NCBI RefSeq assembly: GCF_001666755.1
Contig: NZ_LZJC01000048.1
Location: 16,571-80,570 of the forward strand
Reading direction: 5' to 3'
DNA from: Mycobacterium sp. E1214
GTDB taxonomy: Bacteria; Actinomycetota; Actinomycetes; Mycobacteriales; Mycobacteriaceae
DNA: 64,000 nt
Both the position numbers and the translations under genes were made by a program. The notes under the pieces are model-generated. The model was not told the origin of the DNA. It did no database searches and saw nothing but the letters and a program-made list of their open reading frames with translations. Every line of letters begins with the position of its first letter. The first letter of the stretch is position 1. Positions 17,074 to 25,935 of the stretch are shown here, in pieces.

Positions 17074-17631
17074 TCAGGGAAAAAGCGGCAGGTGCCACAG
17101 CCGCATGCCGGTGCGCAGCATCCACAACCGCATCATGGTCAGCCGCAGGATGCGCAGCGCGCCCGAGATCAAAAAGAAGGCCAGCGGTAACTCGATGAGC
17201 AGCGCGGTGCACAGCGAGAGCCAGAGGTCGCGCGGGCCGGCCGTCATCAGGTCGAACCACGCGTCACAGATCAGCAGCACCCCCGAGGTGAAAGCGGCGA
17301 ACAGCACGACTTGGCGGCGCAGATAACCGAACACCGCGGTGGCAACCATGAACACCACCAGCAGCATGTCGAAGCCCACCCAGGTGGCCTGCCAATTGTG
17401 CGCGACGTAGTTCTCCGGCAGTGTGACGGACAAATATCCGAGCCACGGGATCATCGCGACCGACCCGCCGATCATCAGGCTCAACCGGATGCGGCGAAGC
17501 CGGGCCAGCAGCGCCGGATCGACCAGGTCACCGAGGGGCTGCTCCAGCCGGGAGATGAGGTCTCGCCGCTGCGCGGGCGTCAGGGCCGCGATCTGCGCGT
17601 CGGTCAGGATGCCGTCGGTCATCACACTCAT
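17074..17631 (-). CDS. Conserved four-helix membrane protein
   Basis: 185 residues. The N-terminal 45 residues are soluble (LTPAQRRDLISRLEQPLGDL), then four hydrophobic helices at about 50-70, 87-107, 113-130 and 142-162, with a basic C-terminal tail. The family is not known to me by function; similar small integral proteins occur in many actinobacteria. It follows the glyoxalase-fold gene by 24 bases on the same strand, so they may be co-transcribed. Start at 17631 or the internal ATG at 17622; neither has a strong ribosome site. Confidence 0.75.
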   Translation of the reverse strand: MSVMTDGILTDAQIAALTPAQRRDLISRLEQPLGDLVDPALLARLRRIRLSLMIGGSVAMIPWLGYLSVTLPENYVAHNWQATWVGFDMLLVVFMVATAVFGYLRRQVVLFAAFTSGVLLICDAWFDLMTAGPRDLWLSLCTALLIELPLAFFLISGALRILRLTMMRLWMLRTGMRLWHLPLFP

Positions 17632-17655
17632 TGTCCCGCGTCGGCGGGCCGGCGC

Positions 17656-18237
17656 TCAGGAGCTCGCGGTCACCGGCGGGCGACGGTCCGCGGCGGTCCT
17701 GGGTACGGCCCGCGCCTCGGTCGGGTCGAACTCGGAGACCCAGCAGGCGAATTCGAGGGTGATGCCGTCGGGATCGAAGAAGTAGAACGAGCGCACGTAC
17801 ACCCCGGGGTGCAGCGTCTTGGACACCTGCCATTCGCTCGTGTCGTGATTGAGAACCGGGCCGACCCGGACCCCCTTGTCTTTGAGGCGCTGGCGGTAGG
17901 CGTCGAACTTCTCGGCCGGGACGTGAAACGCCAAGTGATTCATGGTGCTCACCGCGCTGGTGATCTCGCCGATGCCCGGTATCGCGGCCGGTGAGGAGAT
18001 TCCGGGGACCCGGTCCGGCGCGTCGGCGAACCAGAAGAAGGCGACGCAGTCACCGTTACCCGCGTCGAAGAAGAAGTGCTGCCCCTGGCCGCCGGGCAGG
18101 TCGAGCGACTTGATCAGCGGCATACCGAGGACGTTGCTGTAGAAGTCGACGGTGCGGGCCATGTCCGAACACACCAGGGCGACGTGATTGATCCCGCCGA
18201 GTTCGAATTCCGTGTTCGTGTAATGCGGCTTGATCAT
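17656..18237 (-). CDS. Glyoxalase/VOC-superfamily protein, Rv0274-like
   Basis: 193 residues, the same length as M. tuberculosis Rv0274. The two VOC modules are visible: ELGGINHVALVCSDMARTVDFY with metal-ligand His, and STMNHLAFHVPAEKFDAYRQ followed by FDPDGITLEFAC. The family includes glyoxalases and extradiol dioxygenases; this one is uncharacterised. ATG 18237 has GGAGGA seven bases upstream, so the 51 residues of upstream frame are rejected. It is divergent from the Rv0272c-like gene; the two starts are about 170 bases apart. Confidence 0.88.
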   Translation of the reverse strand: MIKPHYTNTEFELGGINHVALVCSDMARTVDFYSNVLGMPLIKSLDLPGGQGQHFFFDAGNGDCVAFFWFADAPDRVPGISSPAAIPGIGEITSAVSTMNHLAFHVPAEKFDAYRQRLKDKGVRVGPVLNHDTSEWQVSKTLHPGVYVRSFYFFDPDGITLEFACWVSEFDPTEARAVPRTAADRRPPVTASS

Positions 18238-18405
18238 CGTGCGTCTCCTCCCCGGCACCGGGCCCGGCGAGCCTGGCCAAGACCTGAATGTGAATTTAAC
18301 ATCATCAGTCTTGGCCCCGGCCAGCCCCGGTGCGCCCGACGCCGGGGCCCGGGGTCGCGCCGGCGGTTGCCGCCGGGCCGCCCGCCGCAAAGGAGGACCG
18401 CGCCA

Positions 18406-19551
18406 GTGACTCGTCGCAGCGGTGCCGCCGGGGTCGTCCGCGAGTTCGTCGGGTTACCGTCGCCGACCGCCGGGCGCGCCGGGGCGGGCGGTCACCCGTG
18501 CCAGGGGCTGTACCACCGCGGGGTGGGACGCAAGCCCAAGGTTGCCGTCATCGCCACGCATTACCAAATCGACTTTTCCGAGCACTATCTCGCCGACTAC
18601 CTGGCCACCCGCGGCGTCGGGTTCCTCGGCTGGAACACCCGGTTCCGCGGCTTCGAAACAAGCTTCTTGCTGGACCACGCATTGGTGGACATCGGGGTGG
18701 GGGTACGGTGGCTGCGCGAGGTTCAAAAGGTGGATGCCATTGTGCTGCTGGGAAATTCGGGCGGGGGTTCGCTGATGGCCGCCTACCAGGCGCAGGCGGT
18801 GGCCCCGAACGTCACGCCGTTGGACGGCATGCGCCCGGCGGCCGGGGTGACCGAGCTGCCGCCCGCCGACGGTTACGTCGCCACCGCCGCCCACCTCGGA
18901 CGCCCGGATGTGCTCACGGCCTGGATGGACGCGGCCGTCACCGACGAGCGGGACCCGGTGGCCACCGACGACGGCCTCGACCTGTTCAACCAGTGCAACG
19001 GGCCGCCCTACTCCCCGGAGTTCCTGGCGAACTACCGCCGAGGCCAGGTGGCACGCAACCACGCCATCACCGACTGGGCCGAGAAGGAGCTGAAAAGGGT
19101 TCGGACGGCGGGCTTTTCGGATCGCCCGTTTTCTGTCATGCGCACCTGGGCCGACCCCCGCATGGTCGATCCCAGCATCGAACCGACCAAGCGGGCGCCG
19201 AACACCTGCTATGCGGGGGTTCCGGCCAAGGCCAACCGCTCGGCGCACGGCATCGCCGCCGCCTGCACGCTGCGCAACTGGTTGGGCATGTGGAGCCTGC
19301 GGGTCGCGCAGACACGGGCCGAACCCCACCTGGCCCGCATCGACTGTCCGGCCCTGGTGATCAACGCCGACGCCGACACCGGCGTCTTCCCGTCGGACGC
19401 ACGCCGCCTGTACTCCGCGCTCGCCGGTGCCGACAAGACGCAGGTGTCGATCGACACCGACCATTACTTCACCACGCCGGGCGCTCGCAGCGAGCAGGCC
19501 GACATCATTGCAGGATGGATCAGCAAGCGGTGGCTTCGAAACAATCCTTGA
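18406..19551 (+). CDS. Alpha/beta-hydrolase-fold protein, Rv0272c-like
   Basis: 381 residues from GTG 18406, set by AAGGAGGA eight bases upstream. The nucleophile elbow is GNSGGGS; a late acid NADADTGVFP and a His in DTDHYFTTPG complete a plausible triad. It matches the M. tuberculosis Rv0272c family, of unknown substrate. It overlaps the following hydroxyacid dehydrogenase by about 37 bases and precedes fadE6 in one rightward unit, which suggests work on a CoA-linked or carboxylic compound. The TetR gene (Rv0273c) that adjoins this in M. tuberculosis is missing here. Confidence 0.82.
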   Translation: MTRRSGAAGVVREFVGLPSPTAGRAGAGGHPCQGLYHRGVGRKPKVAVIATHYQIDFSEHYLADYLATRGVGFLGWNTRFRGFETSFLLDHALVDIGVGVRWLREVQKVDAIVLLGNSGGGSLMAAYQAQAVAPNVTPLDGMRPAAGVTELPPADGYVATAAHLGRPDVLTAWMDAAVTDERDPVATDDGLDLFNQCNGPPYSPEFLANYRRGQVARNHAITDWAEKELKRVRTAGFSDRPFSVMRTWADPRMVDPSIEPTKRAPNTCYAGVPAKANRSAHGIAAACTLRNWLGMWSLRVAQTRAEPHLARIDCPALVINADADTGVFPSDARRLYSALAGADKTQVSIDTDHYFTTPGARSEQADIIAGWISKRWLRNNP

Positions 19552-20498
19552 GAGTCCTCGCCCACTTCGTCCCCGGTGCCAAAGTGCTGGATTTCCTTGC
19601 CGGAGAACGGGAGTGGCTGGACATCCGGTGGTGCCCGGAAGACGCGCAAGAGCTGTTCGACGCGGAGTTGCCCGAGGCGGAGGTCATTTGGCACGTCTTG
19701 CGTCCGCTGTCCGGCGCCGACCTGCGCCGCGGAAACCGCCTGCGGCTGGTGCACAAGCTGGGCGCGGGGGTGAACACGATCGACGTGGCGACCGCCACGG
19801 AGTTGGGCATCTCCGTCGCCAACATGCCGGGCGCGAACGCCCCCTCGGTGGCCGAGGGCACCGTGCTGCTGATGCTGGCGGCGCTGCGCAGGCTGCCGGC
19901 GCTGGACGCCGCCATCCGCCGGGGCGACGGCTGGCCGACGGACCCGCAACTCGGCGAGACCGTGCGTGACGTCGGCGGCTGCACCGTCGGATTGATCGGT
20001 TACGGCAACATCGCCAAACGGGTCGGCGACATCGTCGCCGCGATGGGCGCCACTGTGCTGCACACCAGCACCCGCGATGACGGGCGGCCCGGTTGGCGGC
20101 GGTTGCCCGACCTGTTGGCGACCAGCGACATCGTGTCGCTGCACCTGCCGTTGACCGACCGGACCCGGCACCTGCTCGATCGGGATGCACTGGCAGGCAT
20201 GAAGCCAAACGCGGTGCTGGTCAACACGTCTCGAGGGGCCGTCATCGACGAGGCGGCCCTTGTGGAGGCACTGCGGAACGGCCGGCTGGCGGCCGCGGGC
20301 CTCGACGTCTTCGAGGTCGAACCGGTGGCACCCGACAACCCCCTGCTCGCCCTGCCGAACGTCGTGCTCAGCCCGCACGTCACGTGGTACACCGCCGACA
20401 CCATGCGGCGCTACCTCACCGAGGCGGTCGCCAATTGCCGGCGCCTGCACGACGGGGAGCCGCTGGCCCATGTCGTCAATCAACCGACCGGTTGTTAG
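19515..20498 (+). CDS. D-isomer-specific 2-hydroxyacid dehydrogenase
   Basis: 327 residues. The Rossmann NAD site is GLIGYGNIAKRV, and the catalytic set is visible: Arg in NTSRGAVIDEAALVEAL, Glu in DVFEVEPV, and His in LSPHVTWYTADTM. It oxidises or reduces a 2-hydroxy/2-oxo acid with NAD(P). It is inserted between the Rv0272c-like gene and fadE6, where M. tuberculosis has no such gene to my knowledge. ATG 19515 has a poor ribosome site; GTG 19530 is an alternative with AGGATGG upstream. Both overlap the upstream stop, so translation is probably coupled. Confidence 0.88.
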   Translation: MDQQAVASKQSLRVLAHFVPGAKVLDFLAGEREWLDIRWCPEDAQELFDAELPEAEVIWHVLRPLSGADLRRGNRLRLVHKLGAGVNTIDVATATELGISVANMPGANAPSVAEGTVLLMLAALRRLPALDAAIRRGDGWPTDPQLGETVRDVGGCTVGLIGYGNIAKRVGDIVAAMGATVLHTSTRDDGRPGWRRLPDLLATSDIVSLHLPLTDRTRHLLDRDALAGMKPNAVLVNTSRGAVIDEAALVEALRNGRLAAAGLDVFEVEPVAPDNPLLALPNVVLSPHVTWYTADTMRRYLTEAVANCRRLHDGEPLAHVVNQPTGC

Positions 20499-20548
20499 CT
20501 TGGAAGGTGCTGGCCGTAACGGCGTCCGCACGCAATGGAAGGCGACCA

Positions 20549-22756
20549 ATGCCGATCGCGATTTCTTCTGAGCATCAAGACCTGGCCGACTCCGTGCGGT
20601 CGCTGGTGGCGCGGATCGCGCCGTCGGAGGCGCTGCACGCGGCGATGGACGCGCCGCTCGACGAGCTGGTGAATCCCCCGGCGTATTGGCGCGCCGCCGC
20701 CGAGCAGGGCCTGCACGGCGTGCACTTGGCCGAATCCGTGGGCGGACAGGGATTCGGCATCCTCGAGTTGGCCATCGTACTGGCGGAATTCGGTTACGGG
20801 GCGGTCCCCGGACCGTTCGTGCCGTCGACGATCGCCAGCGCGCTGATCAGCGCGCACGACCCGGATTCCACGGTGCTGGCCGAGCTGGCGTCGGGTGCGG
20901 CTATCGCCAGCTACGCCCTGGAATCCGGCCTCACCGCGACCCGGCACGCCGACAAATTGGTGATTCGCGGGGAGGCTCGCGCGGTCCCCGCCGCGGGGCA
21001 GGCCACGCTGCTGGTGCTTCCGGTCGCGATCGACAGCGGCGTCGAGTGGGTGGTGCTGCCCGCCGAACAGCTCGAATTCGAGCCGGTGCGCAGCATCGAT
21101 CCGCTGCGGCCCGTCGCGCACGTGCGCGCCAACGCCGTCGAAGTCGGTGCGGACGCCGCGCTGACGAACCTGAGCCAAGCGACCGCGCAGGCCCTGATCA
21201 CGACGCTGTTGTCCGCCGAGGCCATCGGCGTCGCCCGCTGGGCGACCGACACGGCCTCGCACTACGCCAAGATTCGTGAGCAGTTCGGCAGGCCGATCGG
21301 GCAGTTCCAGGCGATCAAGCACAAGTGCGCCGAGATGATCGCCGACACCGAGCGGGCCACCGCCGCGGTGTGGGACGCCGCCCGGGCTCTCGACGAGGCC
21401 GGTGAAAACGGTTGGGACACTGCCGGTTCACACGTCGAGTTCGCCGCTGCCGTGGCGGCCACGCTGGCCCCGACCGCCGCGCAGCGATGCGCGCAGGACT
21501 GCATCCAGGTGCACGGCGGCATCGGCTTCACCTGGGAGCACGACACCAACGTGTTCTACCGGCGGGCGCTGCTGCTGGCGGCCTCGTTCGGGCGCAGTTC
21601 GGAATATCCGCAGAAGGTGCTGCACACCGCGACGACCAGCGGCATGCGGGCGGTCGACATCGACCTCGATCCCGACACGGAAAAGCTGCGCGACGAGATC
21701 CGCACCGAGGTCGCGGCTCTCAAGGCGCTGGACCGCGACCAGCGCAAGGTCGCGATCGCCGAGGGCGGCTGGGTGTTGCCCTACCTGCCGAAGCCGTGGG
21801 GCCGCGCCGCCAGCCCGGTCGAGCAGATCATCATCGCCCAGGAGTTCACCGCCGGCCGGGTCAAGCGACCACAGACGGGCATCGCGACTTGGATCATCCC
21901 GTCGATCGTGGCGTTCGGCACCGAGGAACAGAAGCAACGCTTCCTGCCGCCGACGTTTCGCGGCGAGATGATCTGGTGCCAGCTGTTCTCGGAGCCGGGC
22001 GCCGGTTCGGACCTGGCCAGCCTCAGCACCAAGGCGACCCGAACCGACGGGGGTTGGCGCATCACCGGCCAGAAGATCTGGACCACCGCCGCGCAACTGT
22101 CGCAGTGGGGCGCGCTGCTCGCCCGCACCGACTCCAGCGCGCCGAAACACAACGGCATCACGTACTTCCTGCTGGACATGAACAGCGAAGGCGTCGAAGT
22201 CAAGCCGCTGCGTGAGCTCACCGGCAATGCGTTGTTCAACACGGTGTACATCGACGACGTGTTCGTGCCCGACGAGTGCGTGCTCGGCGAGGTAAATCGG
22301 GGCTGGGAGGTCAGCCGCAACACGCTGACCGCCGAGCGGGTCTCGATCGGCAGCAGCGAGGCCAACTTCCTGGCCACGCTGGCACAGTTCGTCGAGTTCA
22401 TGCGCGACGGACACTTCGACCAGGTTGCCCGGCACCGCGCGGGGCAGCTGATCGCCGAGGGGCACGCCGCCAAGGTGCTGAACCTGCGGTCGACGCTGCT
22501 GACCTTGGCCGGCGGCGACGCCATGCCGTCGGCGGCGATCTCGAAGTTGCTGTCGATGCGCACCGGGCAGGGTTACGCCGAATTCGCGGTCTCGGCCTTC
22601 GGGGTCGACGCGGCGATCGGCGACACCGCCCAGCCGCCCGGGACATGGGGCGAATACCTGTTGGCCAGCAGGGCCACCACGATTTACGGCGGAACGTCCG
22701 AGGTGCAGCTCAACATCATCGCCGAACGCCTGCTGGGCCTGCCGCGCGATCCGTAG
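20549..22756 (+). CDS. fadE6: Large acyl-CoA dehydrogenase FadE6
   Basis: 735 residues, made of two acyl-CoA dehydrogenase modules, as in M. tuberculosis FadE6 (Rv0271c). The first half ends with RCAQDCIQVHGGIGFTWEHD; the second has LFSEPGAGSDLASLSTKATR, WITGQKIWTT-like text (ITGQKIWTTAAQ) and TIYGGTSEVQLNIIAERLLG. It is FAD-dependent and acts in beta-oxidation of fatty or sterol-derived acyl-CoA; the substrate is not known. GGAAGG six bases before ATG 20549 sets the start. It is last in the rightward unit and is followed by a strong terminator hairpin. Confidence 0.93.
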   Translation: MPIAISSEHQDLADSVRSLVARIAPSEALHAAMDAPLDELVNPPAYWRAAAEQGLHGVHLAESVGGQGFGILELAIVLAEFGYGAVPGPFVPSTIASALISAHDPDSTVLAELASGAAIASYALESGLTATRHADKLVIRGEARAVPAAGQATLLVLPVAIDSGVEWVVLPAEQLEFEPVRSIDPLRPVAHVRANAVEVGADAALTNLSQATAQALITTLLSAEAIGVARWATDTASHYAKIREQFGRPIGQFQAIKHKCAEMIADTERATAAVWDAARALDEAGENGWDTAGSHVEFAAAVAATLAPTAAQRCAQDCIQVHGGIGFTWEHDTNVFYRRALLLAASFGRSSEYPQKVLHTATTSGMRAVDIDLDPDTEKLRDEIRTEVAALKALDRDQRKVAIAEGGWVLPYLPKPWGRAASPVEQIIIAQEFTAGRVKRPQTGIATWIIPSIVAFGTEEQKQRFLPPTFRGEMIWCQLFSEPGAGSDLASLSTKATRTDGGWRITGQKIWTTAAQLSQWGALLARTDSSAPKHNGITYFLLDMNSEGVEVKPLRELTGNALFNTVYIDDVFVPDECVLGEVNRGWEVSRNTLTAERVSIGSSEANFLATLAQFVEFMRDGHFDQVARHRAGQLIAEGHAAKVLNLRSTLLTLAGGDAMPSAAISKLLSMRTGQGYAEFAVSAFGVDAAIGDTAQPPGTWGEYLLASRATTIYGGTSEVQLNIIAERLLGLPRDP

Positions 22757-22779
22757 TCGTCCGCGCGATCCGTAGTCGT
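22742..22779 (+). repeat. Perfect 19-bp tandem duplication across the fadE6 stop
   Basis: The unit CCGCGCGATCCGTAGTCGT occurs twice in direct succession (22742-22760 and 22761-22779). The first copy contains the fadE6 TAG stop; the second lies in the 3' untranslated region. Confidence 0.9.
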
Positions 22780-22801
22780 CGCGACGGCCAGACCAAAAAG
22801 G

Positions 22802-22844
22802 CCATGCCGACCTGACTTGCGTCAGATCGGCATGGTTCCCCCCT
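22802..22844 (+). terminator. Intrinsic terminator after fadE6
   Basis: Arms CCATGCCGACCTGAC (22802-22816) and GTCAGATCGGCATGG (22821-22835) pair at 14 of 15 positions around a four-base loop, followed by TTCCCCCCTTTT. It could serve both strands, since the leftward Gly-Trp gene ends at 22911. Confidence 0.75.
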
Positions 22845-22910
22845 TTTGGGAGCCGGCCAGCCTAGGGATGTCGGCACGTCGAGGCTGGCCGGCGCTCATG
22901 AGGTGGTGTC

Positions 22911-23231
22911 TCACCACCACCAATTCCACCAGTGGTGCTGGAGGCCGCCGCCCCAGCCACCGCGACCCCAGCCGCCGTGGCCCCAGCCGCCGTGGCCCCA
23001 GCCACCGCGACCCCAGCCACCATGACCCCAGCCGCCATGGCCGCCGCCCCAACCGGGCCGGTCGGGAATGATGCTGGGGCCGCCGTGCGGGCCGGCCACG
23101 GCGATGCCAGTGGTGGGCGCGGGAGCGGCCTGCGCTGCGGGAGCAACCCCGAAAAGCAGCGCGCCGGCGACCGCTCCCGCACCCATCGCGCTGGCGGCGG
23201 CGCCGCGTAGGGCTCGAGTGGAGATCGTCAT
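22911..23231 (-). CDS. Secreted Gly-Trp-His-rich repeat protein
   Basis: 106 residues. A Sec-type signal peptide (MTISTRALRGAAASAMGAGA, hydrophobic to about residue 38, cleavage likely after AQA) precedes a repeat region built of GGWGH/GGWGR units, ending in HHWWNWWW. AAGGAG six bases before ATG 23231 sets the start. I do not recognise a function. The many Trp, Gly and His residues with a compact aromatic tail suggest cell-wall, lipid or metal interaction, but that is speculation. Its upstream region is the AT-richer segment with repeated TACTGAT sites. Confidence 0.75.
   Translation of the reverse strand: MTISTRALRGAAASAMGAGAVAGALLFGVAPAAQAAPAPTTGIAVAGPHGGPSIIPDRPGWGGGHGGWGHGGWGRGGWGHGGWGHGGWGRGGWGGGLQHHWWNWWW
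22942..23054 (-). repeat. Coding tandem repeats for GGWG units
   Basis: Degenerate 15-base units such as CCCCAGCCGCCGTGG and CCCCAGCCACCGCGA (plus strand) repeat in register and encode the GGWGH/GGWGR repeats. Copy number is likely to vary between strains. Confidence 0.8.
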
Positions 23232-23816
23232 CTTGGGCTCCTTCCGAAAGCCTGTCGTCGAAACGTCTGCGCTTGCCAAGAACGCTACTGCGACGTTTTG
23301 CCGCAAACAAGATAATTCAGGCTTTATTTTGCTGTGAATTAAGTTACAGCGTTTCGCTGAATTCGCTTCTGAGCCATTTCTGCATTTTCACTTTTGTGAA
23401 TTGCGTACCTCTGTGACTACTGATGGATCGACGCATATAAGCTGCTCACAGGCACTGTACTGATCTGCTGAGCCGATCTGCGTAGATCAGTACAACACCA
23501 TTTGACCATTTCATGAGTTCCGCGAAATCGCACCGGATGGCTGGTAGTAGTGGTGCCCGGAAAACGTTGAGGCCGGTGCTCAGCTAATTATCAATAACGA
23601 TCCGCGGAGCGTTCCACCAGGCGTTTAGAGCACGCAAATATGCGCCGCGACAATATGGCCCGGGCCGCCGCGGGCGCACGGACGACGCCGCGCGACGGCC
23701 GCGCTCCCGCGGCCCGGCGACGGGACTTCCGCGCATGGCGGTGAGAGAATCAGTATCAACTGACAATGATCGAGCGCTGATTTACTGATTGGCACTCACG
23801 GAGGAAGACCACCGAA
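23232..23816. promoter_or_regulatory. AT-richer intergenic region with repeated TACTGAT sites
   Basis: 585 bases between the leftward Gly-Trp gene and the rightward RHH-like gene. TACTGAT or its complement occurs at 23418, 23458, 23486, 23749 and 23783. A further imperfect 20-base palindrome (GCTGTGAATTAAGTTACAGC) is at 23331-23350. No coding frame was recognised. It probably holds two promoters and a regulator or partition-type binding region. Confidence 0.6.
23456..23494. repeat. 11-bp perfect inverted repeat
   Basis: Arms TGTACTGATCT (23456-23466) and AGATCAGTACA (23484-23494) are exact complements with a 17-base spacer. This is either an operator for a dimeric protein or a hairpin; no T-tract follows, so a terminator is less likely. 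Confidence 0.75.
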
Positions 23817-24173
23817 GTGAACTTCAATACCGGCCACAGCGGGCCCGGCGCCGGATCGTTTCGCGCTCCCACACCCCCCGGCGACGCCGCGCCGACCGAA
23901 CGCCTCACCAGCGTCCGCCAGCCGGGCGCGCCCCAACGCATCGTCAGCCAGCCGGCGCCCAGCCAGCAGGGCCGCGGTCAGCGGACGCGCCGAACCGTCG
24001 ACCTGCCGGCGGCCACGCACCGGGCCCTCGACATCTGGCAGCGTGAGGCCGCCGACCGACTCGGCGTCGCCCGCGTCACCGGTCAGGAGGTGCTGACCGC
24101 GCTCATCGACCAGCTGCTGATCGATCCCAAGTTGACGGCCCAGATCACCCGAGCCATCAAGGACCGGCGCTGA
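23817..24173 (+). CDS. Ribbon-helix-helix-like DNA-binding protein, orphan
   Basis: 118 residues from GTG 23817, with GGAGGAAG nine bases upstream. The first 60 residues are disordered and Pro/Gln-rich (PAPSQQGRGQRTRR). The C-terminal part, RRTVDLPAATHRALDIWQRE then VTGQEVLTALIDQLLIDPKL, resembles the ribbon-helix-helix domain of plasmid partition (ParB-type) proteins from actinobacteria: a TVDL strand and two helices. No parA gene is present. TACTGAT sites at 23749-23755 and 23783-23789 lie just upstream and are candidate autoregulatory sites. The function in the chromosome is unknown. Confidence 0.65.
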   Translation: MNFNTGHSGPGAGSFRAPTPPGDAAPTERLTSVRQPGAPQRIVSQPAPSQQGRGQRTRRTVDLPAATHRALDIWQREAADRLGVARVTGQEVLTALIDQLLIDPKLTAQITRAIKDRR

Positions 24174-24188
24174 CGCCGGCGGGATCGG

Positions 24189-25877
24189 CTAGTCGATCTC
24201 CATCTCGCGCAGCTCGCGCTTGAGGATCTTGCCGGTGGGGTTGCGCGGCAGCTCGTCGAGGAAGATCACCTCGCGGGGCACCTTGTAGCGCGCCAGGTGG
24301 TCGCGCACGTAGTGCTTGATGGTGTCCTCGTCGAGGTCCGCGTCGTCCTTCTTGACCACGAACGCGCGCAGCCGGTGACCCCACTCTTTGTCCTCGACAC
24401 CGATCGCGGTGGCTTCCACCACGTCGGGGTGCCCGGTGATCAGGTCCTCGACCTCGGCGGGGAACACGTTTTCGCCGCCCGAGACGATCATCTCGTCGTC
24501 ACGCCCGCTGATGTAGAGCAGGCCGTGCTCGTCGAAGTAGCCGACGTCCCCCGAGGACAGCAGCCCGTCGATGATCTGCTTCTTGCCGCCGCCGGTGTAG
24601 CCCTCGAACGGGAACGCGTTGCCGACGAAGATCCGCCCGACCTCGCCCTGCGGCAGCTCCTTGCCGTTGTCGTCGTAGATCTTGACCCGCACGCCCTTGA
24701 CCACGGGCCCGACGGTCGACGAGTTGAACTCCAGGTGCTTGGGCTCGGCGATCGTCGCGAAGGCGATCTCGGTCGACCCGTACATGTTGTAGATCACCGG
24801 GCCGATGTCCTTGAGCGAGCGCTCGGCCAGGTCGGCGCCCAGCGCGGACCCCGACACGAACACGATCTTCAGGCTCGACAAGTCGGGCTTTTTGTCCATC
24901 TTTTCGATGGTGTCGAGGATCCGCGACAGCATCACGGGCACCACAACCATGGCCGTGACCTTGTACTTCTCGATGTCCTCGAGCACCAGCGGCGGCTTGA
25001 ACTTGCGCCGCAACACCAGCGTCGAACCCAGGAACATCGCGATGGTGCCGTGCAGGTAGCCCAGCGCGTGGAACATCGGCGCCGGCAGCGAGGTGACCTC
25101 GCCGGCCTTGAACGGGACGTGCGACAAAATGCCGCCAACCGGGGCCAGCGTCGGCGGGGTGCTGCGGTTGGCGCCCTTCGGCGTGCCGGTGGTGCCGCTG
25201 GTCAGGATGATGATGGACGCGTGCCGAGTCGCCTTGGGTGCGGGCTCGGAACTGCTGCGCTCGATCAGGTCGGCAAGCGTCTCGTCGTCGCTGCCGGACG
25301 GCTCGTCGCTGTCCGGGTTGGTTGCCAGCGCGCGCAGCTTGCCCAGCTCCGGCTCGGCCTTGCTGACCGCCTTGGTGTACTCGTCGTCGTAGATGATCAG
25401 CTTGGCGCCCTCCCGCTCGGACACCTCCTTGATCTGGGGGCCCGAAAACTCGCTGTTCAGCAGGATGATGCGGGCGCCGACCCGCGCCGCGCCGTAGTTG
25501 GCGATGAGGAACCAGCGGGTGTTGCGGGCCAGGATGGCGACGCCGTCTCCCCCCTTGACGCCCATCTCGAGCAACCCGTTGGCCACCGCGTGCGCCGCCT
25601 CGTCGAGTTCGCGGTAGCTGAACTCGCCGTCCTCGTCGATGCACGCCGCCTTGTCGGGGTGCCGCCTGGCGTTGAGCGCCGGCAGCATGCCGAACTCGCC
25701 CCACTTGTAGATGTCGGCCGCCATCGCCGCGTAGTTCTGCGGCGGCTCGATGCGGAATGCGCCCGACTCGAAGATTTTGCGGACGTAGTGCAGCTCGGCG
25801 GAGCCGCGCTCGACGTACTGCTGAACCTTCGATACGGCTTTGGCGGCCTGACCGGGCAGGCCAAGGAGATTAGGCAT
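24189..25877 (-). CDS. fadD2: Fatty-acid-CoA ligase FadD2
   Basis: 562 residues, MPNLLGLPGQAAKAVSKVQQ, very like M. tuberculosis FadD2 (Rv0270). The adenylate-forming motifs are present: P-loop ILTSGTTGTPKG, YGSTE, SGDVGYFDEHGLLYISGRDD and the C-terminal lysine motif PTGKILKREL. It activates a fatty acid with ATP and CoA. The start at 25877 follows homology; upstream in-frame ATGs (25889, 25994) are not conserved. It is divergent from the LigD-type polymerase gene 58 bases away and convergent with the RHH-like gene. Confidence 0.95.
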   Translation of the reverse strand: MPNLLGLPGQAAKAVSKVQQYVERGSAELHYVRKIFESGAFRIEPPQNYAAMAADIYKWGEFGMLPALNARRHPDKAACIDEDGEFSYRELDEAAHAVANGLLEMGVKGGDGVAILARNTRWFLIANYGAARVGARIILLNSEFSGPQIKEVSEREGAKLIIYDDEYTKAVSKAEPELGKLRALATNPDSDEPSGSDDETLADLIERSSSEPAPKATRHASIIILTSGTTGTPKGANRSTPPTLAPVGGILSHVPFKAGEVTSLPAPMFHALGYLHGTIAMFLGSTLVLRRKFKPPLVLEDIEKYKVTAMVVVPVMLSRILDTIEKMDKKPDLSSLKIVFVSGSALGADLAERSLKDIGPVIYNMYGSTEIAFATIAEPKHLEFNSSTVGPVVKGVRVKIYDDNGKELPQGEVGRIFVGNAFPFEGYTGGGKKQIIDGLLSSGDVGYFDEHGLLYISGRDDEMIVSGGENVFPAEVEDLITGHPDVVEATAIGVEDKEWGHRLRAFVVKKDDADLDEDTIKHYVRDHLARYKVPREVIFLDELPRNPTGKILKRELREMEID

Positions 25878-25935
25878 GAAATCCACCATATGTGACGTCC
25901 GTCTCAGCGCGGCCAGAAAGGTCTGGCGAATTACC

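Noticed and set aside
22942..23054. The short tandem units look at first like a CRISPR or minisatellite array.
   Set aside because: The units are coding, 15 bases, without unique spacers, and encode GGWG repeats after a signal peptide.
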